Positions 1 through 8,422 of a stretch of 64,000 bases of DNA are shown piece by piece. A program made the translations under genes and the position numbers. The notes beneath the pieces were generated by a model. The model saw only the letters and a program-made list of their open reading frames with translations. It made no database searches and was not told the origin of the DNA. Origin of the DNA: Bryobacteraceae bacterium (lineage in GTDB: Bacteria > Acidobacteriota > Terriglobia > Bryobacterales > Bryobacteraceae); the NCBI GenBank assembly GCA_028275505.1, contig JAPWUP010000001.1, positions 19,826-83,825 on the forward strand. The letters are read 5' to 3'. The first letter of the stretch is position 1; each line of letters begins with the position of its first letter.

Positions 1-605
1 GTGTCCACGCCGTTCGGCCATTTCCATATCGTGACGCCCGGGAAGCGCCGGGCGATATCGGCCACAATTTCCCCGCTCTGCCCCGTCACCACACGCGCCT
101 TGCGGTAACAGAAAGCTTCGAGCTGCTCCGCCATGCGCAGCCACAGCCCCTCGCCGACCGCGCCGAGCTCGACTGCGCTTTTCGGCCACAGATCGGAAAC
201 GTTAAACACCCAGCGAGCCTTCTTGAGTCTGCTGAGCCAGTATCCCGTGATTCCCAGGAACAACGGTGGACTCTCCGTGATCAGCCAGTCGAGCCGCGGC
301 ATCACCGCGGCGCCCGCCAGCGCGGCGGACACGACAAATGAGAAGTAACTGGCCAGCCGTTTCGCCGGGCGAAAACTTTGAGTTGGATACAGCCACGTCC
401 TGAAGATCCTGAAGTCCCCATCGCCTTCGCATCGCCACAGAGCGCGGTAGCCGGGATAGAACCGGCCGAGAGGATAGTTAGGGAGCGCTGTAAGCACCAC
501 GACGCGGTGCCCGCGGCGGGCAAGCTGGGTAGCCAGGGCGGAAAGTCGTGCCTGGGGAGCACCCATCTCAGGTGGATAGTATTGAGTGAGGATCCCGACC
601 GTCAC
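1..605 (-). CDS. GT4 glycosyltransferase, WbuB-like (3' end outside window)
   Basis: Read on the minus strand from a GTG at 605, an open frame of about 201 codons runs off the left edge without a stop. It is absent from the ORF track. The N-terminus TVGILTQYYPPEMGAPQARL, then GHRVVVLTALPNYP and a FNVSDLWPKSAVELG stretch, is typical of the donor-independent N-terminal Rossmann half of WbuB-type GT4 glycosyltransferases. These move a sugar from a nucleotide donor to a lipid-linked glycan at the inner membrane face. It starts 17 bp after the upstream adenylating enzyme and is the last visible gene of the exopolysaccharide operon. The start is uncertain because no strong ribosome binding site precedes it. 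Confidence 0.8.
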   Translation of the reverse strand, partial: MTVGILTQYYPPEMGAPQARLSALATQLARRGHRVVVLTALPNYPLGRFYPGYRALWRCEGDGDFRIFRTWLYPTQSFRPAKRLASYFSFVVSAALAGAAVMPRLDWLITESPPLFLGITGYWLSRLKKARWVFNVSDLWPKSAVELGAVGEGLWLRMAEQLEAFCYRKARVVTGQSGEIVADIARRFPGVTIWKWPNGVD

Positions 606-622
606 GATCCAAAACCCAAGGG

Positions 623-2026
623 TTAGATCGAGTGGGGTATCCGGCTCCCCGCCTCCTGTGCGATTTTCGAAATGACTGCCCGGAACTTGCCGTTGGGGCC
701 GCGGGGGATGTGTTCGACGGGCTCCAGGATCACTTCCACGGGACCCAAGCGCTCGCGGATCCGTTGACGGATCGCCTCTGCAGCCTTCCCGTCGTACCCG
801 GTCCCCGGCACGAGACGCACCCTCAAGCGGTCGAGTCCCTCTTGAATGATCATGGCTTCGCGGATCGGCAGGTCCGTTTTGAAAACGGGGTCGAGGCGTC
901 CGACCTGCCGGCCATCCCGGGTCAGCACCACATCGTCGTACCTGCCCTCGATCCTCGCCAACCCGGGCAGCCTTCTGCCACAAGCGCACTCGCTGTCCTC
1001 CTGCGCCAGAGCGCCCCGGTCCCCCACGCGGTACCGGATCAACGGCATGTCGGCATTGAGCAAGCCCGTGCAAATCAGCTCGCCCACGCCATCGGAGTCC
1101 GGGTCGAGCACCTCCACCAGCCCCACCTCGGGCCACAGGTGCAAACGCCCGTGCTCGCATTCGCCTGCGGCGGCCACGATCTCCGCCATCCCGTAGGTCT
1201 CCCGCACCGGGCAGCCGAACGCCTCCCCGATCGCCCGCCGCTGGTATTCGAACAGCGGCTCGGCATTCGTCACGACCACCGCGAGACCGCTCGCCCGCCA
1301 TCCCCTGCGCAGGGCTTCCTGCGCCAACGCGTTCAGCGACGAGCTGTACCCGTAAAGGTAGCGGACCCGGTATTGCTCGAGCGCCTCCAGGTAATACGGG
1401 ATCAGGTCGGGCGCCAGGTGGTAGCTGGAGAGGTAAAGCTGATTCAGCGCCGCGTTCCACACCCAGAAGGGCGGTCGCCTCTGGCTGACCGGCGTGACGA
1501 GCTGCCCGCCCAGGATCGCCCAGCGGTCGCGCCGCGAGACGCCGTACCAGCGCCGCCACCGCGCCTCGAACAACGCGTACCATGCGCGGACGGTCTGGCG
1601 GCTCCACCATAACCTGAGCGGCGTGCCCGTGGTGCCGCTGGTGTGTTCCTCGTACATGCGCCGCGGATCGCAGTCCTCGGCCAGAAACGCCTCGGGCTGC
1701 CTGCGGACTTCTTCCTTTTCAAGGATGGGCCAGTTTTCGAGCAGCTCCCAGGACGAACGGTCGCCGCGCCGCCTGCGCTCTTCCCACATTCGCCGGTAGT
1801 AAGGGACCCGGGTGGCCGCGCGGTGGAGCACGTACGCGAGCCGCTCCTGCTGCCAGTTGCGCCAGCGCTCCGCGCTCCAGCGTTCTCGCTCCAGCGCCTC
1901 TTCGACCAGCCGGTCGGTTTCGGAACCATAGCGCCAGCGCCGGAGCCGCCATCCGTGCCAGCTTGCGGCGACCGATCGCAGCGCGGGCGGCAGACGATGA
2001 TAAAGACGCAAGAGTCGTTCGTTCAA
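623..2026 (-). CDS. CapK/PaaK-like adenylate-forming enzyme (phenylacetate-CoA ligase family)
   Basis: A 467-residue protein with the adenylate-forming P-loop EEHTSGTTGTPLRL near residue 130, a RETYGMAE motif and a C-terminal GRYDDVVLTRDG/PNGKFRAV region. This is the PaaK/CapK group of AMP-binding enzymes. CapK-type members occur in capsule and exopolysaccharide clusters, where they are thought to activate an acyl or aryl acid for transfer; the substrate is not known here. The start is a TTG at 2026 that overlaps the stop of the upstream GT4 by 4 bp (TTGA), so the two are translationally coupled. The hexapeptide acyltransferase two genes upstream could be the partner that uses the activated group, but that link is inference. 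Confidence 0.85.
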   Translation of the reverse strand: MNERLLRLYHRLPPALRSVAASWHGWRLRRWRYGSETDRLVEEALERERWSAERWRNWQQERLAYVLHRAATRVPYYRRMWEERRRRGDRSSWELLENWPILEKEEVRRQPEAFLAEDCDPRRMYEEHTSGTTGTPLRLWWSRQTVRAWYALFEARWRRWYGVSRRDRWAILGGQLVTPVSQRRPPFWVWNAALNQLYLSSYHLAPDLIPYYLEALEQYRVRYLYGYSSSLNALAQEALRRGWRASGLAVVVTNAEPLFEYQRRAIGEAFGCPVRETYGMAEIVAAAGECEHGRLHLWPEVGLVEVLDPDSDGVGELICTGLLNADMPLIRYRVGDRGALAQEDSECACGRRLPGLARIEGRYDDVVLTRDGRQVGRLDPVFKTDLPIREAMIIQEGLDRLRVRLVPGTGYDGKAAEAIRQRIRERLGPVEVILEPVEHIPRGPNGKFRAVISKIAQEAGSRIPHSI

Positions 2027-3069
2027 GACCTTTCTCGCTCAGCTACCTCGAGCAGGAGTTGTTCCCACTGCGGCAGCACGATGGACCAATCGAACTGCTC
2101 GGCCTTCCGCCGCGCGTTCTCGGAAAGGCGGGCGGCCAGTCCCGGCTCCGTCAGGATACGCCGTACCGCGGCGGCCATGGCCTCGGCATCGTCCGGCGGC
2201 ACGAGCAGCGCATCTCGCTCGTGAGTCCAAAGCAAGGGGATTTCCCCGACGGCAGTGCACACTATGCATAGTCCGCTCGCCGCTGCCTCCATTACCGAGA
2301 CCCCGAAGCTTTCGAACCGAGTTGTGTTCAGGAAAACGTCAGAACGGCTCAGCGCCGAAGGAACCCTGTCCTTCGGGATAACACCCATTAAGCGAACGTG
2401 GCCGTCCAATCCGGAATCCGTAATCATCTTCCGCAAGCTGGCGCCCGTACGTGCGTCGCGCATCCTCCCGTAAAGCTCGAGGGTCGCTTCGGGGAACTCG
2501 GGTAGAAGCAAGGCAAGGGCGCGCAACGCCATCTCCGGGTTATAGATTCGGTCCAGCGCCCGCAGCCAACAGATCTGTGGGCCCGGCTTTGCCCGGAGAC
2601 GGAAGTGATAAGCAGCGATCTTGATCCCGTTCGGCAAGTACCGGATGTCAGATCTTACGGTCCTGAATCCTTCCGCCAAACGCTGCGAGGGAGTGATGAC
2701 CGCTGTCGCGTGCGCCAGCAGGCGAGTAATCCGCTTCGGATGGCTGCCGCCCCAATCCAGCAAGCCGCCCCCGCGGAGCACGAGCACGTAGGGCTTCGCC
2801 AGCCAACGGAGGCATAGGGTCGCGGCCTCGGCCCAAAGGAACGAGCGCCCGGAGAATACATCCACAGTCGCGACCTGGTATTTCGCCGACCATAGTGCCG
2901 GGTGCAACATCATCTCGGCCAGCCGGAGCGGCCGGTTGACACGGCGAGACGTCCGGTAAACGGTCCATCCCCGTTCCGCCAGGAGCTCGGCTACATCTTC
3001 GCAAACCCAACGGTGGGAGATCCCCGCGGACAGGAAGTTACCGATCATCAGCAGGCCCGGCTTCTGCAT
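2023..3069 (-). CDS. GT4 family glycosyltransferase
   Basis: A 348-residue protein in the exopolysaccharide operon. The C-terminal half has the GT4 nucleotide-sugar binding signature: PEMALRALALLLPEFP, then a LMGVIPKDRVPSAL turn and the acidic ESFGVSVMEAAASGLCIV loop, the E-x7-E region that contacts the donor sugar. The N-terminal half is less conserved, as is usual for the acceptor-binding half. It starts with ATG at 3069, 4 bp after the acyltransferase, and overlaps the CapK-like gene by 4 bp. Donor and acceptor sugars cannot be read from sequence. Confidence 0.87.
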   Translation of the reverse strand: MQKPGLLMIGNFLSAGISHRWVCEDVAELLAERGWTVYRTSRRVNRPLRLAEMMLHPALWSAKYQVATVDVFSGRSFLWAEAATLCLRWLAKPYVLVLRGGGLLDWGGSHPKRITRLLAHATAVITPSQRLAEGFRTVRSDIRYLPNGIKIAAYHFRLRAKPGPQICWLRALDRIYNPEMALRALALLLPEFPEATLELYGRMRDARTGASLRKMITDSGLDGHVRLMGVIPKDRVPSALSRSDVFLNTTRFESFGVSVMEAAASGLCIVCTAVGEIPLLWTHERDALLVPPDDAEAMAAAVRRILTEPGLAARLSENARRKAEQFDWSIVLPQWEQLLLEVAERERS

Positions 3070-3073
3070 TGGC

Positions 3074-3676
3074 CTACTCGCACCGCCCCGAAAAGCTTCC
3101 CCGGGTCATAGGGTCGCTACTGGTGCTCCCCTCAACCAACGGCCTGATTACGCGCGCCGGCGCCCCGGCAGCCAGCACCCCCGGCGGAATGACGCCCGAC
3201 ACAACCGAGTTTGCGCCCACGAGACTACCCTCACCTACGGTCGCCCCCGCCACCACGGTGGTATGCGCTCCCAGCCACGATCCGCGCCCTATGCGAATTG
3301 GCCGCAACTCGGGTGCTCCGAATCGAAAGGATCCCCCGACTCGGGTATGGTTCGAGGAAACAACCACGCAGTAAGGCCCGAGCAGCACCTCGTCCCCAAT
3401 GTTTATTTCGGCGCCAGCCATCAGCCAGCAGCCGTAAGCGATGTAGACGTCGTTGCCCAAGCGAATCCGGGACGGGTTGTAAAACGTGATTTTGCGTCCC
3501 AGGCGGAGGTTGTGGCCGCATTCCGCGAAGAACGGCCTTGCCAGAAGCCCGCGGAGTCTCAGAAAAATGACGTTGTCCGGCAGCCAGTCGGTAAGCAGTA
3601 GAGAAAAATGGAGGGGCCAGTCGTAGCGCAGTAGCCGCCGGAGCTTGGAAGCAGCGTTCACCAGGATTTTCCGCAC
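3074..3676 (-). CDS. Left-handed beta-helix (hexapeptide) acyltransferase, WcaF/CapG-like
   Basis: A 200-residue protein with repeated hexapeptide units such as IRLGNDVYIAYGCWLMAGAEINIGDEVLLGPY and IRIGRGSWLGAHTTVVAGATVGEGSLVGANSVV, which fold as a left-handed parallel beta-helix. SSNHTRVG is the usual position of the catalytic His in O-acetyltransferases. Members in polysaccharide clusters O-acetylate sugar residues from acetyl-CoA in the cytoplasm. It starts with GTG at 3676, 1 bp after the stop of the upstream GT4, and sits 4 bp before the next gene. An N-acyl rather than O-acetyl role is possible. Confidence 0.87.
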   Translation of the reverse strand: MRKILVNAASKLRRLLRYDWPLHFSLLLTDWLPDNVIFLRLRGLLARPFFAECGHNLRLGRKITFYNPSRIRLGNDVYIAYGCWLMAGAEINIGDEVLLGPYCVVVSSNHTRVGGSFRFGAPELRPIRIGRGSWLGAHTTVVAGATVGEGSLVGANSVVSGVIPPGVLAAGAPARVIRPLVEGSTSSDPMTRGSFSGRCE

Positions 3677-3677
3677 C

Positions 3678-4871
3678 CTATGAAGCGGATCGCGGGTAGT
3701 CGTCTATATACCGCTTCAGAAGCCCGGCCATGTCGCGCGCGATCGCTTCCACCGTATTGCTCGCTGCCACGCGGCGGCCATTGGAGATCAGCTGGCGCCG
3801 AAGCTGAGCGTTTCGGAGAAGCTGCTCGAGCGCCGACCTCAATGCGCCGGCATCCCGCGGGGGAACCAGCAACGCGGACTCGCGGTCCTTCAGATAGTGC
3901 GGGATTGAGCCCACGGCGGTCGCCACCACGGGCAGGCTGTGCGCCATCGCCTCCCAGATCGTGCGGGGAAAGCCTTCGGACGTGGTGGACGCCAGAACGT
4001 AAATGTCGGCTCGTCGGTAGAAAGCGAAAAGCTCGGGGCCGAGCGGCCGGTAGCCGTGGTACGTGACCCGTTGTTCGATCCCCCGCCGCCGGCAAAACGC
4101 CGCAAGCTCCTCCAGCACCGGATCACCTGGCTCCCGCATGCCCACTAGGTCCAGAACCAGATCCTCGCCAGCTTCCACCAACTGGGCCACCGCTTCTGCG
4201 ATCTCCAAGAGGCCCTTCGCACTGGCCATTCGCCCCGTGTAAAGCAGCCGCACCGGACGCCCCGTGCACGTGTCCTCGCGCTCATAGCCGTCGGCTTCGC
4301 TGAGGGTCGTCGTTCGGGTCAGGTGCAACCGCCCGATCCTGCCGCGGTAAGCCTCATAAAGTTGCGCGCTGTTCACGAAAGTGAGCGCCTCGCGCGCCAC
4401 GCGAAGCTGGGCTCGCGCGTTCCAGTGACACCAAAGCTGCACAGGGAGCTTCTTCCACCACGGAAGCGAGGAATGAGCCGCCCCGGCCACGTAATCGCCC
4501 ACGATCAGCAGCGCCACCGGCAAACCGCGAACCGCGGAGGCAGCGGCAGGCAGCAGCGGCGAAGGGCCGCGGATCAGCATGCAATCGAGGCGATCCCTCC
4601 ACCGACGCAGCGGCCCGGTCAGTCGCCAGCGGCACGCCAGTCGCTCCGGCACGCTGGCGTGCGGCCCGATATCCACCCACTCGACATTGGCCGCCTTGAG
4701 AGCGTAATCCATGATTTCCATCTCATCGGGCCGCGGAGTATGCAGGAAGCAAACCAACCGCTCGCAGTGCCCCGCCAGGGCATCCAGGAAGCATCCTTGG
4801 TAGCCGGGCGTTCGCAGACGGCCCTCCGCGTCGCGAAACATCGGAATGTGGTAGTGGTAGCCCAGCCGCAT
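3678..4871 (-). CDS. GT4 family glycosyltransferase
   Basis: The ORF track extends this frame to 5555, but the extra N-terminus is a shadow of the O-antigen ligase gene. The real start is the ATG at 4871 (MRLGYHYHIPMFRD), which shares one base with the preceding stop (TGATG), giving 397 residues. The C-terminal half carries VRLLYTGRMASAKGLLEIAEAV, VTYHGYRPLGPELFAFY and TSEGFPRTIWEAMAHSLPVVATAVG, a full GT4 donor-binding module. The N-terminal half is long and specific. It works in polymer repeat assembly; sugar specificity is unknown. Confidence 0.88.
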   Translation of the reverse strand: MRLGYHYHIPMFRDAEGRLRTPGYQGCFLDALAGHCERLVCFLHTPRPDEMEIMDYALKAANVEWVDIGPHASVPERLACRWRLTGPLRRWRDRLDCMLIRGPSPLLPAAASAVRGLPVALLIVGDYVAGAAHSSLPWWKKLPVQLWCHWNARAQLRVAREALTFVNSAQLYEAYRGRIGRLHLTRTTTLSEADGYEREDTCTGRPVRLLYTGRMASAKGLLEIAEAVAQLVEAGEDLVLDLVGMREPGDPVLEELAAFCRRRGIEQRVTYHGYRPLGPELFAFYRRADIYVLASTTSEGFPRTIWEAMAHSLPVVATAVGSIPHYLKDRESALLVPPRDAGALRSALEQLLRNAQLRRQLISNGRRVAASNTVEAIARDMAGLLKRYIDDYPRSAS

Positions 4872-6226
4872 CAAGCTCCGAGCGCCCGGGCGGCGACAAT
4901 CCGGCCCGGCGCGGGAATAAGGCCGACCCGCCGGTAGCGGCCCGAGGACACGATGACCCCCGCCAACAGACCGTAGATGAACCATGGGGCGGTGCCCGTC
5001 AGCCCGGTCAGCACCCACAGGTGAATGCTCATGCCCACGAAACTGGCGTAGGCGGCCACGGACCAGATGTCGCCCCGTCGCGCCGCGCGCATCGCCGCCG
5101 TCAGTCCCTTCAGTGCCAGCGCCGCCAGCAACAACGCCAGCGGCACGCTGGCCGCCAGTCCGGTTTCCGCCAGCACCGCAATGTAGGAGTTGTGCGAGGA
5201 CTTCACGTTGAAGTGCTCCTGGCCGGCGTAGCGCAAAATCGGCGGGCGCTCCAGCGGCACGGAGGTGCTCTTGAAGCGATCCAGACCAGCGCCGAAAAGC
5301 GGGTTCTCCCGGAACATTTTCAAGCCTTTCTGGATCATCAGCTTGCGGATCGCGTAAGACTTGTCCTGATCCAGCGTCTGGAAGCTGCGCACCCGCTCGC
5401 CCACCGGCTCGCTCAGCCGCTCCCGCGCAAGCCAGAACACGACTCCCGCCAGCGCCAGCCCGCCCGCCAAAGCGCCCAGATAACGGGGCAACGCGCGCGG
5501 GCTGGCCAAACAGAGAGCCAGAAAAACGCACAGTCCCGCCGAGAGGGCTACCCACGATCCCCGCGAGCCGCTCAGCACCCAGGCCAGCAGCACCATCCCC
5601 AGCGCCGCGAGCGCCCAGCGCCTCCGCCCGCCTCGCAACGTCGCGGGGAGCGCCACCGCAAACGGGGCGAAGGTCGTGAACTCCCAGCCATACGCGTTAG
5701 GGCTCATGAAATACGACTTTCCGTGTCCCCAGAAGCCGAACGCGACCGCCTCCACAACCCGCAGCCCCGCCAGCAAAGTGACTCCCGCGGCCAGCGCCTT
5801 GCAAACCCGGCCACGGAACTCCGGGTTGGCGCAGAAAACCATGCTGAGCGCGAAGGCCGTCATCCAGTAAGCCCAGCGGACCAGCTCGTAGGCTTCGCCG
5901 GGCGTAATCCGTCGCCCGCCCCAGACCTGATTCGCCACGAGCGACATGGCGCAGCCCAGCCAGTACCACACCGCCAGAGCCAGCCAGCCCTCGTATCGCG
6001 CCCAGTGCACGCGCGCCTGGCCGGTGGCGACCTCCAGCGCCACCAGCATGAGAATGGGCGCCGAAAGCGAGATGCCCCAGAACGGCACGTCGAGCAGCGG
6101 GACGGCCATGTAGAACGCGAAGGCGAGAAAGAGAATCTGGGCGCGCGTCCATGGCGCCCGCCGCAGGGCGCGCCCGGCGAACCACCTGCTCCGGCAGGCT
6201 GATACCAACGCCGAGGCGTTCGTCAC
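4871..6226 (-). CDS. O-antigen ligase / Wzy-type polymerase, multi-pass membrane protein
   Basis: The track ORF begins at 6406, but a GTG at 6226 preceded by GGGAGG at proper spacing gives a better start (VTNASALVSACRS) and avoids a long overlap with the upstream gene. The 451-residue product has about ten hydrophobic helices, a large periplasmic loop near residues 280-340 with GLDRFKSTS...HNSYIAVLAETGLAA, and a GSRGSWVAL motif, the usual Wzy_C/RfaL pattern. The conserved HNSY loop His is characteristic of ligases and polymerases that move undecaprenyl-linked glycan. A Wzy-type enzyme in a cluster that also has an ABC exporter is notable (see findings). Confidence 0.88.
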   Translation of the reverse strand: MTNASALVSACRSRWFAGRALRRAPWTRAQILFLAFAFYMAVPLLDVPFWGISLSAPILMLVALEVATGQARVHWARYEGWLALAVWYWLGCAMSLVANQVWGGRRITPGEAYELVRWAYWMTAFALSMVFCANPEFRGRVCKALAAGVTLLAGLRVVEAVAFGFWGHGKSYFMSPNAYGWEFTTFAPFAVALPATLRGGRRRWALAALGMVLLAWVLSGSRGSWVALSAGLCVFLALCLASPRALPRYLGALAGGLALAGVVFWLARERLSEPVGERVRSFQTLDQDKSYAIRKLMIQKGLKMFRENPLFGAGLDRFKSTSVPLERPPILRYAGQEHFNVKSSHNSYIAVLAETGLAASVPLALLLAALALKGLTAAMRAARRGDIWSVAAYASFVGMSIHLWVLTGLTGTAPWFIYGLLAGVIVSSGRYRRVGLIPAPGRIVAARALGA

Positions 6227-6248
6227 GGGATCCTCCCGGGCGCGAGCG

Positions 6249-7445
6249 TCACGGCAGCGGCCTACCTTCGTAGATCGCAGCCCAGGCTTCCACGTGCCGA
6301 CGCCAGCCAAATTCCGACACGACTCGCGACCGGGCAGCCGACCCCATCCGGCGCCGTAAATCTTCGTCCGAACCCAGACGCTCCATCGCGGCCTCCAGTT
6401 CGCCAACGCTGCCGGGCTTCACATAGAATCCGGTCACGCCCTCTATGTTGGCCAGATCGGTAACCCCGGGGATCTTCGAGACAATCACAGGCAATCCGAG
6501 GGCCATGGCCTCCAGTGGGGCGAGCGGCATACCCTCACGGCGGGTCGGAAACACGAACACGTCTGCCGAGCCCAAGATGGTCCGAAGAAGATCCCTGTTG
6601 TCCACTCGTCCGAAGATCACAACCCCGTCTTGCGAACGTGCTTCAGCCACGAGGGCCAGCGCGTCGTCATCGAGATTCTGACTTTCCGCCCGGCTCGCCG
6701 GTCCAATGACCCAGAGCTGGTAATCCGGATGGCGGTTCCGTAAACCGCTGAAAGCTCGCAAGAGAACGTCAAACCCTTTGCGGCGGGTGGGACTGCCGAG
6801 GAATGCAAACACCGGATCGTGGGGTCCCGCTCCGAACCGCTCGCGGAACGCCGTGCGAGGCCCATCTGCAACGGGGGCCAGCAGGTCGTCGCGTATCCCA
6901 TATGGCAGGCAAACCGTGGCCCCAGCGAGGTGCTTTCTGGCCGATTCGTAGAGCGCCGGGCTCACGCAGACCAAACGGTCGAGCCGGCGCAGGTAGTGAA
7001 GCCGCAGCCATCCCCTGGAGCCGCTCACATCGAAGGCGGACATCTCGCTGTCCGCAAGGCTGTGGACGGCAACCGCTCTCTTGCGTCGCCAGTTGGCGAC
7101 CGCGGCGAACGCCCACCCGAGCAGAGAATCGGTGGCGGGTCCAAGCCCCGGCAGCGAACCGAAGTGCACCACGTCGTAGTCCGATCTTGCCAGATGCAGG
7201 AAGGCCCAGCAAGCAAACAAGAATCGGCGAAGAACCCTTCCAGGCCGACTTTCATGGACGGCCGGGGACTCGACCACTCGCATCCCGGGTGCACTCGGGA
7301 TTCGGCTCAACCTAGTCGTTCCCGCTGTTAGCACCGTTACTCGATGCCCCAGCCTGGCGAGCGACTCTAACCGCTCGATAGCAATGAGCAGCTCGCCGCC
7401 GAAGTGGGGCGGCCAGTAAGTGTAAGACAAAAACAAGATCCTCAT
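6249..7445 (-). CDS. GT4 family glycosyltransferase
   Basis: The track ORF starts at 7613; the likely start is the ATG at 7445 (MRILFLSYTYWPPHFGGELL), which overlaps the stop of the upstream GT2 gene by 4 bp (ATGA), giving 398 residues. The PPHFGGELLIAIERLESLARLGHRVTVLT opening is the GT4 N-terminal GGxE acceptor/nucleotide loop. The C-terminal half has FAFLGSPTRRKGFDVLLRAFSGL, VIFGRVDNRDLLRTILGSADVFVFPTRREGMPLAPLEAMALGLPVI. It belongs to the glycan assembly line of the operon; substrates are unknown. Confidence 0.88.
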   Translation of the reverse strand: MRILFLSYTYWPPHFGGELLIAIERLESLARLGHRVTVLTAGTTRLSRIPSAPGMRVVESPAVHESRPGRVLRRFLFACWAFLHLARSDYDVVHFGSLPGLGPATDSLLGWAFAAVANWRRKRAVAVHSLADSEMSAFDVSGSRGWLRLHYLRRLDRLVCVSPALYESARKHLAGATVCLPYGIRDDLLAPVADGPRTAFRERFGAGPHDPVFAFLGSPTRRKGFDVLLRAFSGLRNRHPDYQLWVIGPASRAESQNLDDDALALVAEARSQDGVVIFGRVDNRDLLRTILGSADVFVFPTRREGMPLAPLEAMALGLPVIVSKIPGVTDLANIEGVTGFYVKPGSVGELEAAMERLGSDEDLRRRMGSAARSRVVSEFGWRRHVEAWAAIYEGRPLP

Positions 7446-8422
7446 CGCCGGTTCACCCTCCGGGCGAGGCCGATGGCCCGCGGCCCCAGCAAAGCCGCCC
7501 CAAGGTAAGCGAACGCTCGCAACGTGATGCCGGAACGGGCGCAGCGCAAGAAGCACTTGATGGCACTGGCCCTGGCTCCGGCCTTCGCGTGCTCCAGGAT
7601 GGCCGAGCGCCAAACGCAGTGCTCCATACGCCGCGCCAATGGGATCAGGTCCCTTTGGCCGGCAGCCGCAGCCGATCTTCGCAGCTTCTCAAGGACCAGG
7701 CTTACGTACGGCGCCTGCTCGGCCGCACGAAACGACAGACTGGAGGAGTCCTTGAACCGCTCGACCAAGACCCGTTTCAGCATCGCGAAGCGGACGCCGA
7801 GCAAAGCCGCGCGCAACCAAAGATCGAGGTCCTCGGGTCCGAGTAGCGCCGGGTCAAATCCCCCGGTCCCTCCCAAGGCCGTCGCGCGCGCCACAACACT
7901 GCTGGTGGCAATGAAATTCGCCAAGAGCAACCCACGAGCGAGGCCGTCTTGGATCAGGAAGAGGTCTGGCTCGAGGGGAGCTAGCAGCAATCGCTCGATC
8001 CCGGCCCTCGTTTGTTCGAATCCGACGCCCGAGGTTCCCGCCGCGAGGTTGTGGTTTGCGTAGTCGGCAAAGACCACGCCGACGTCGGGGTACCGGCTCA
8101 GGATGCCCACCTGCAAAGAGAGTTTTCCCGGCAGCCACCGATCGTCGGAGTCAATAAAGGCAATGAAGTCACCGCGCGCGACTTCGAGTCCGGCGTTGCG
8201 CGCTACGCTGACGCCGCGATTGGCACCGAACCGTAAGTATCGGATGCGCGGGTCGCCCCAGCTTGTCACAAGCTTTTCGGTCTCGTCATTGGACCCATCA
8301 TCTACAACGATGAGCTCGAGATCCCGGTAGTCCTGCGACAGAACAGACTCCATGGCGCGGGGCAAAACGTGAGCCCGGTTATAAGTCGGAAGCACCACGC
8401 TGACACGGGGCGCGTTAGGCAT
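7442..8422 (-). CDS. GT2 family glycosyltransferase
   Basis: The start is set at the ATG at 8422 (MPNAPRVSVVLPTYNRAHVL) rather than the track's 8455, because this brings the sequence into the standard GT-A N-terminus; it overlaps the upstream GT4 by 8 bp. The 326-residue protein shows VSVVLPTYNR, IVVDDGSNDET (nucleotide-binding Asp) and FIDSDDRWLPGKL (DXD metal-binding motif), with GPEDLDLWLRAALLG as the catalytic-base region. It is the only GT-A fold enzyme in the cluster. Donor sugar unknown. Confidence 0.88.
   Translation of the reverse strand: MPNAPRVSVVLPTYNRAHVLPRAMESVLSQDYRDLELIVVDDGSNDETEKLVTSWGDPRIRYLRFGANRGVSVARNAGLEVARGDFIAFIDSDDRWLPGKLSLQVGILSRYPDVGVVFADYANHNLAAGTSGVGFEQTRAGIERLLLAPLEPDLFLIQDGLARGLLLANFIATSSVVARATALGGTGGFDPALLGPEDLDLWLRAALLGVRFAMLKRVLVERFKDSSSLSFRAAEQAPYVSLVLEKLRRSAAAAGQRDLIPLARRMEHCVWRSAILEHAKAGARASAIKCFLRCARSGITLRAFAYLGAALLGPRAIGLARRVNRR

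Noticed and set aside
3678-5555. 625-residue version of a glycosyltransferase
   Set aside because: The first 228 codons are an out-of-frame reading of the O-antigen ligase gene; the TGATG junction at 4871 marks the real start.
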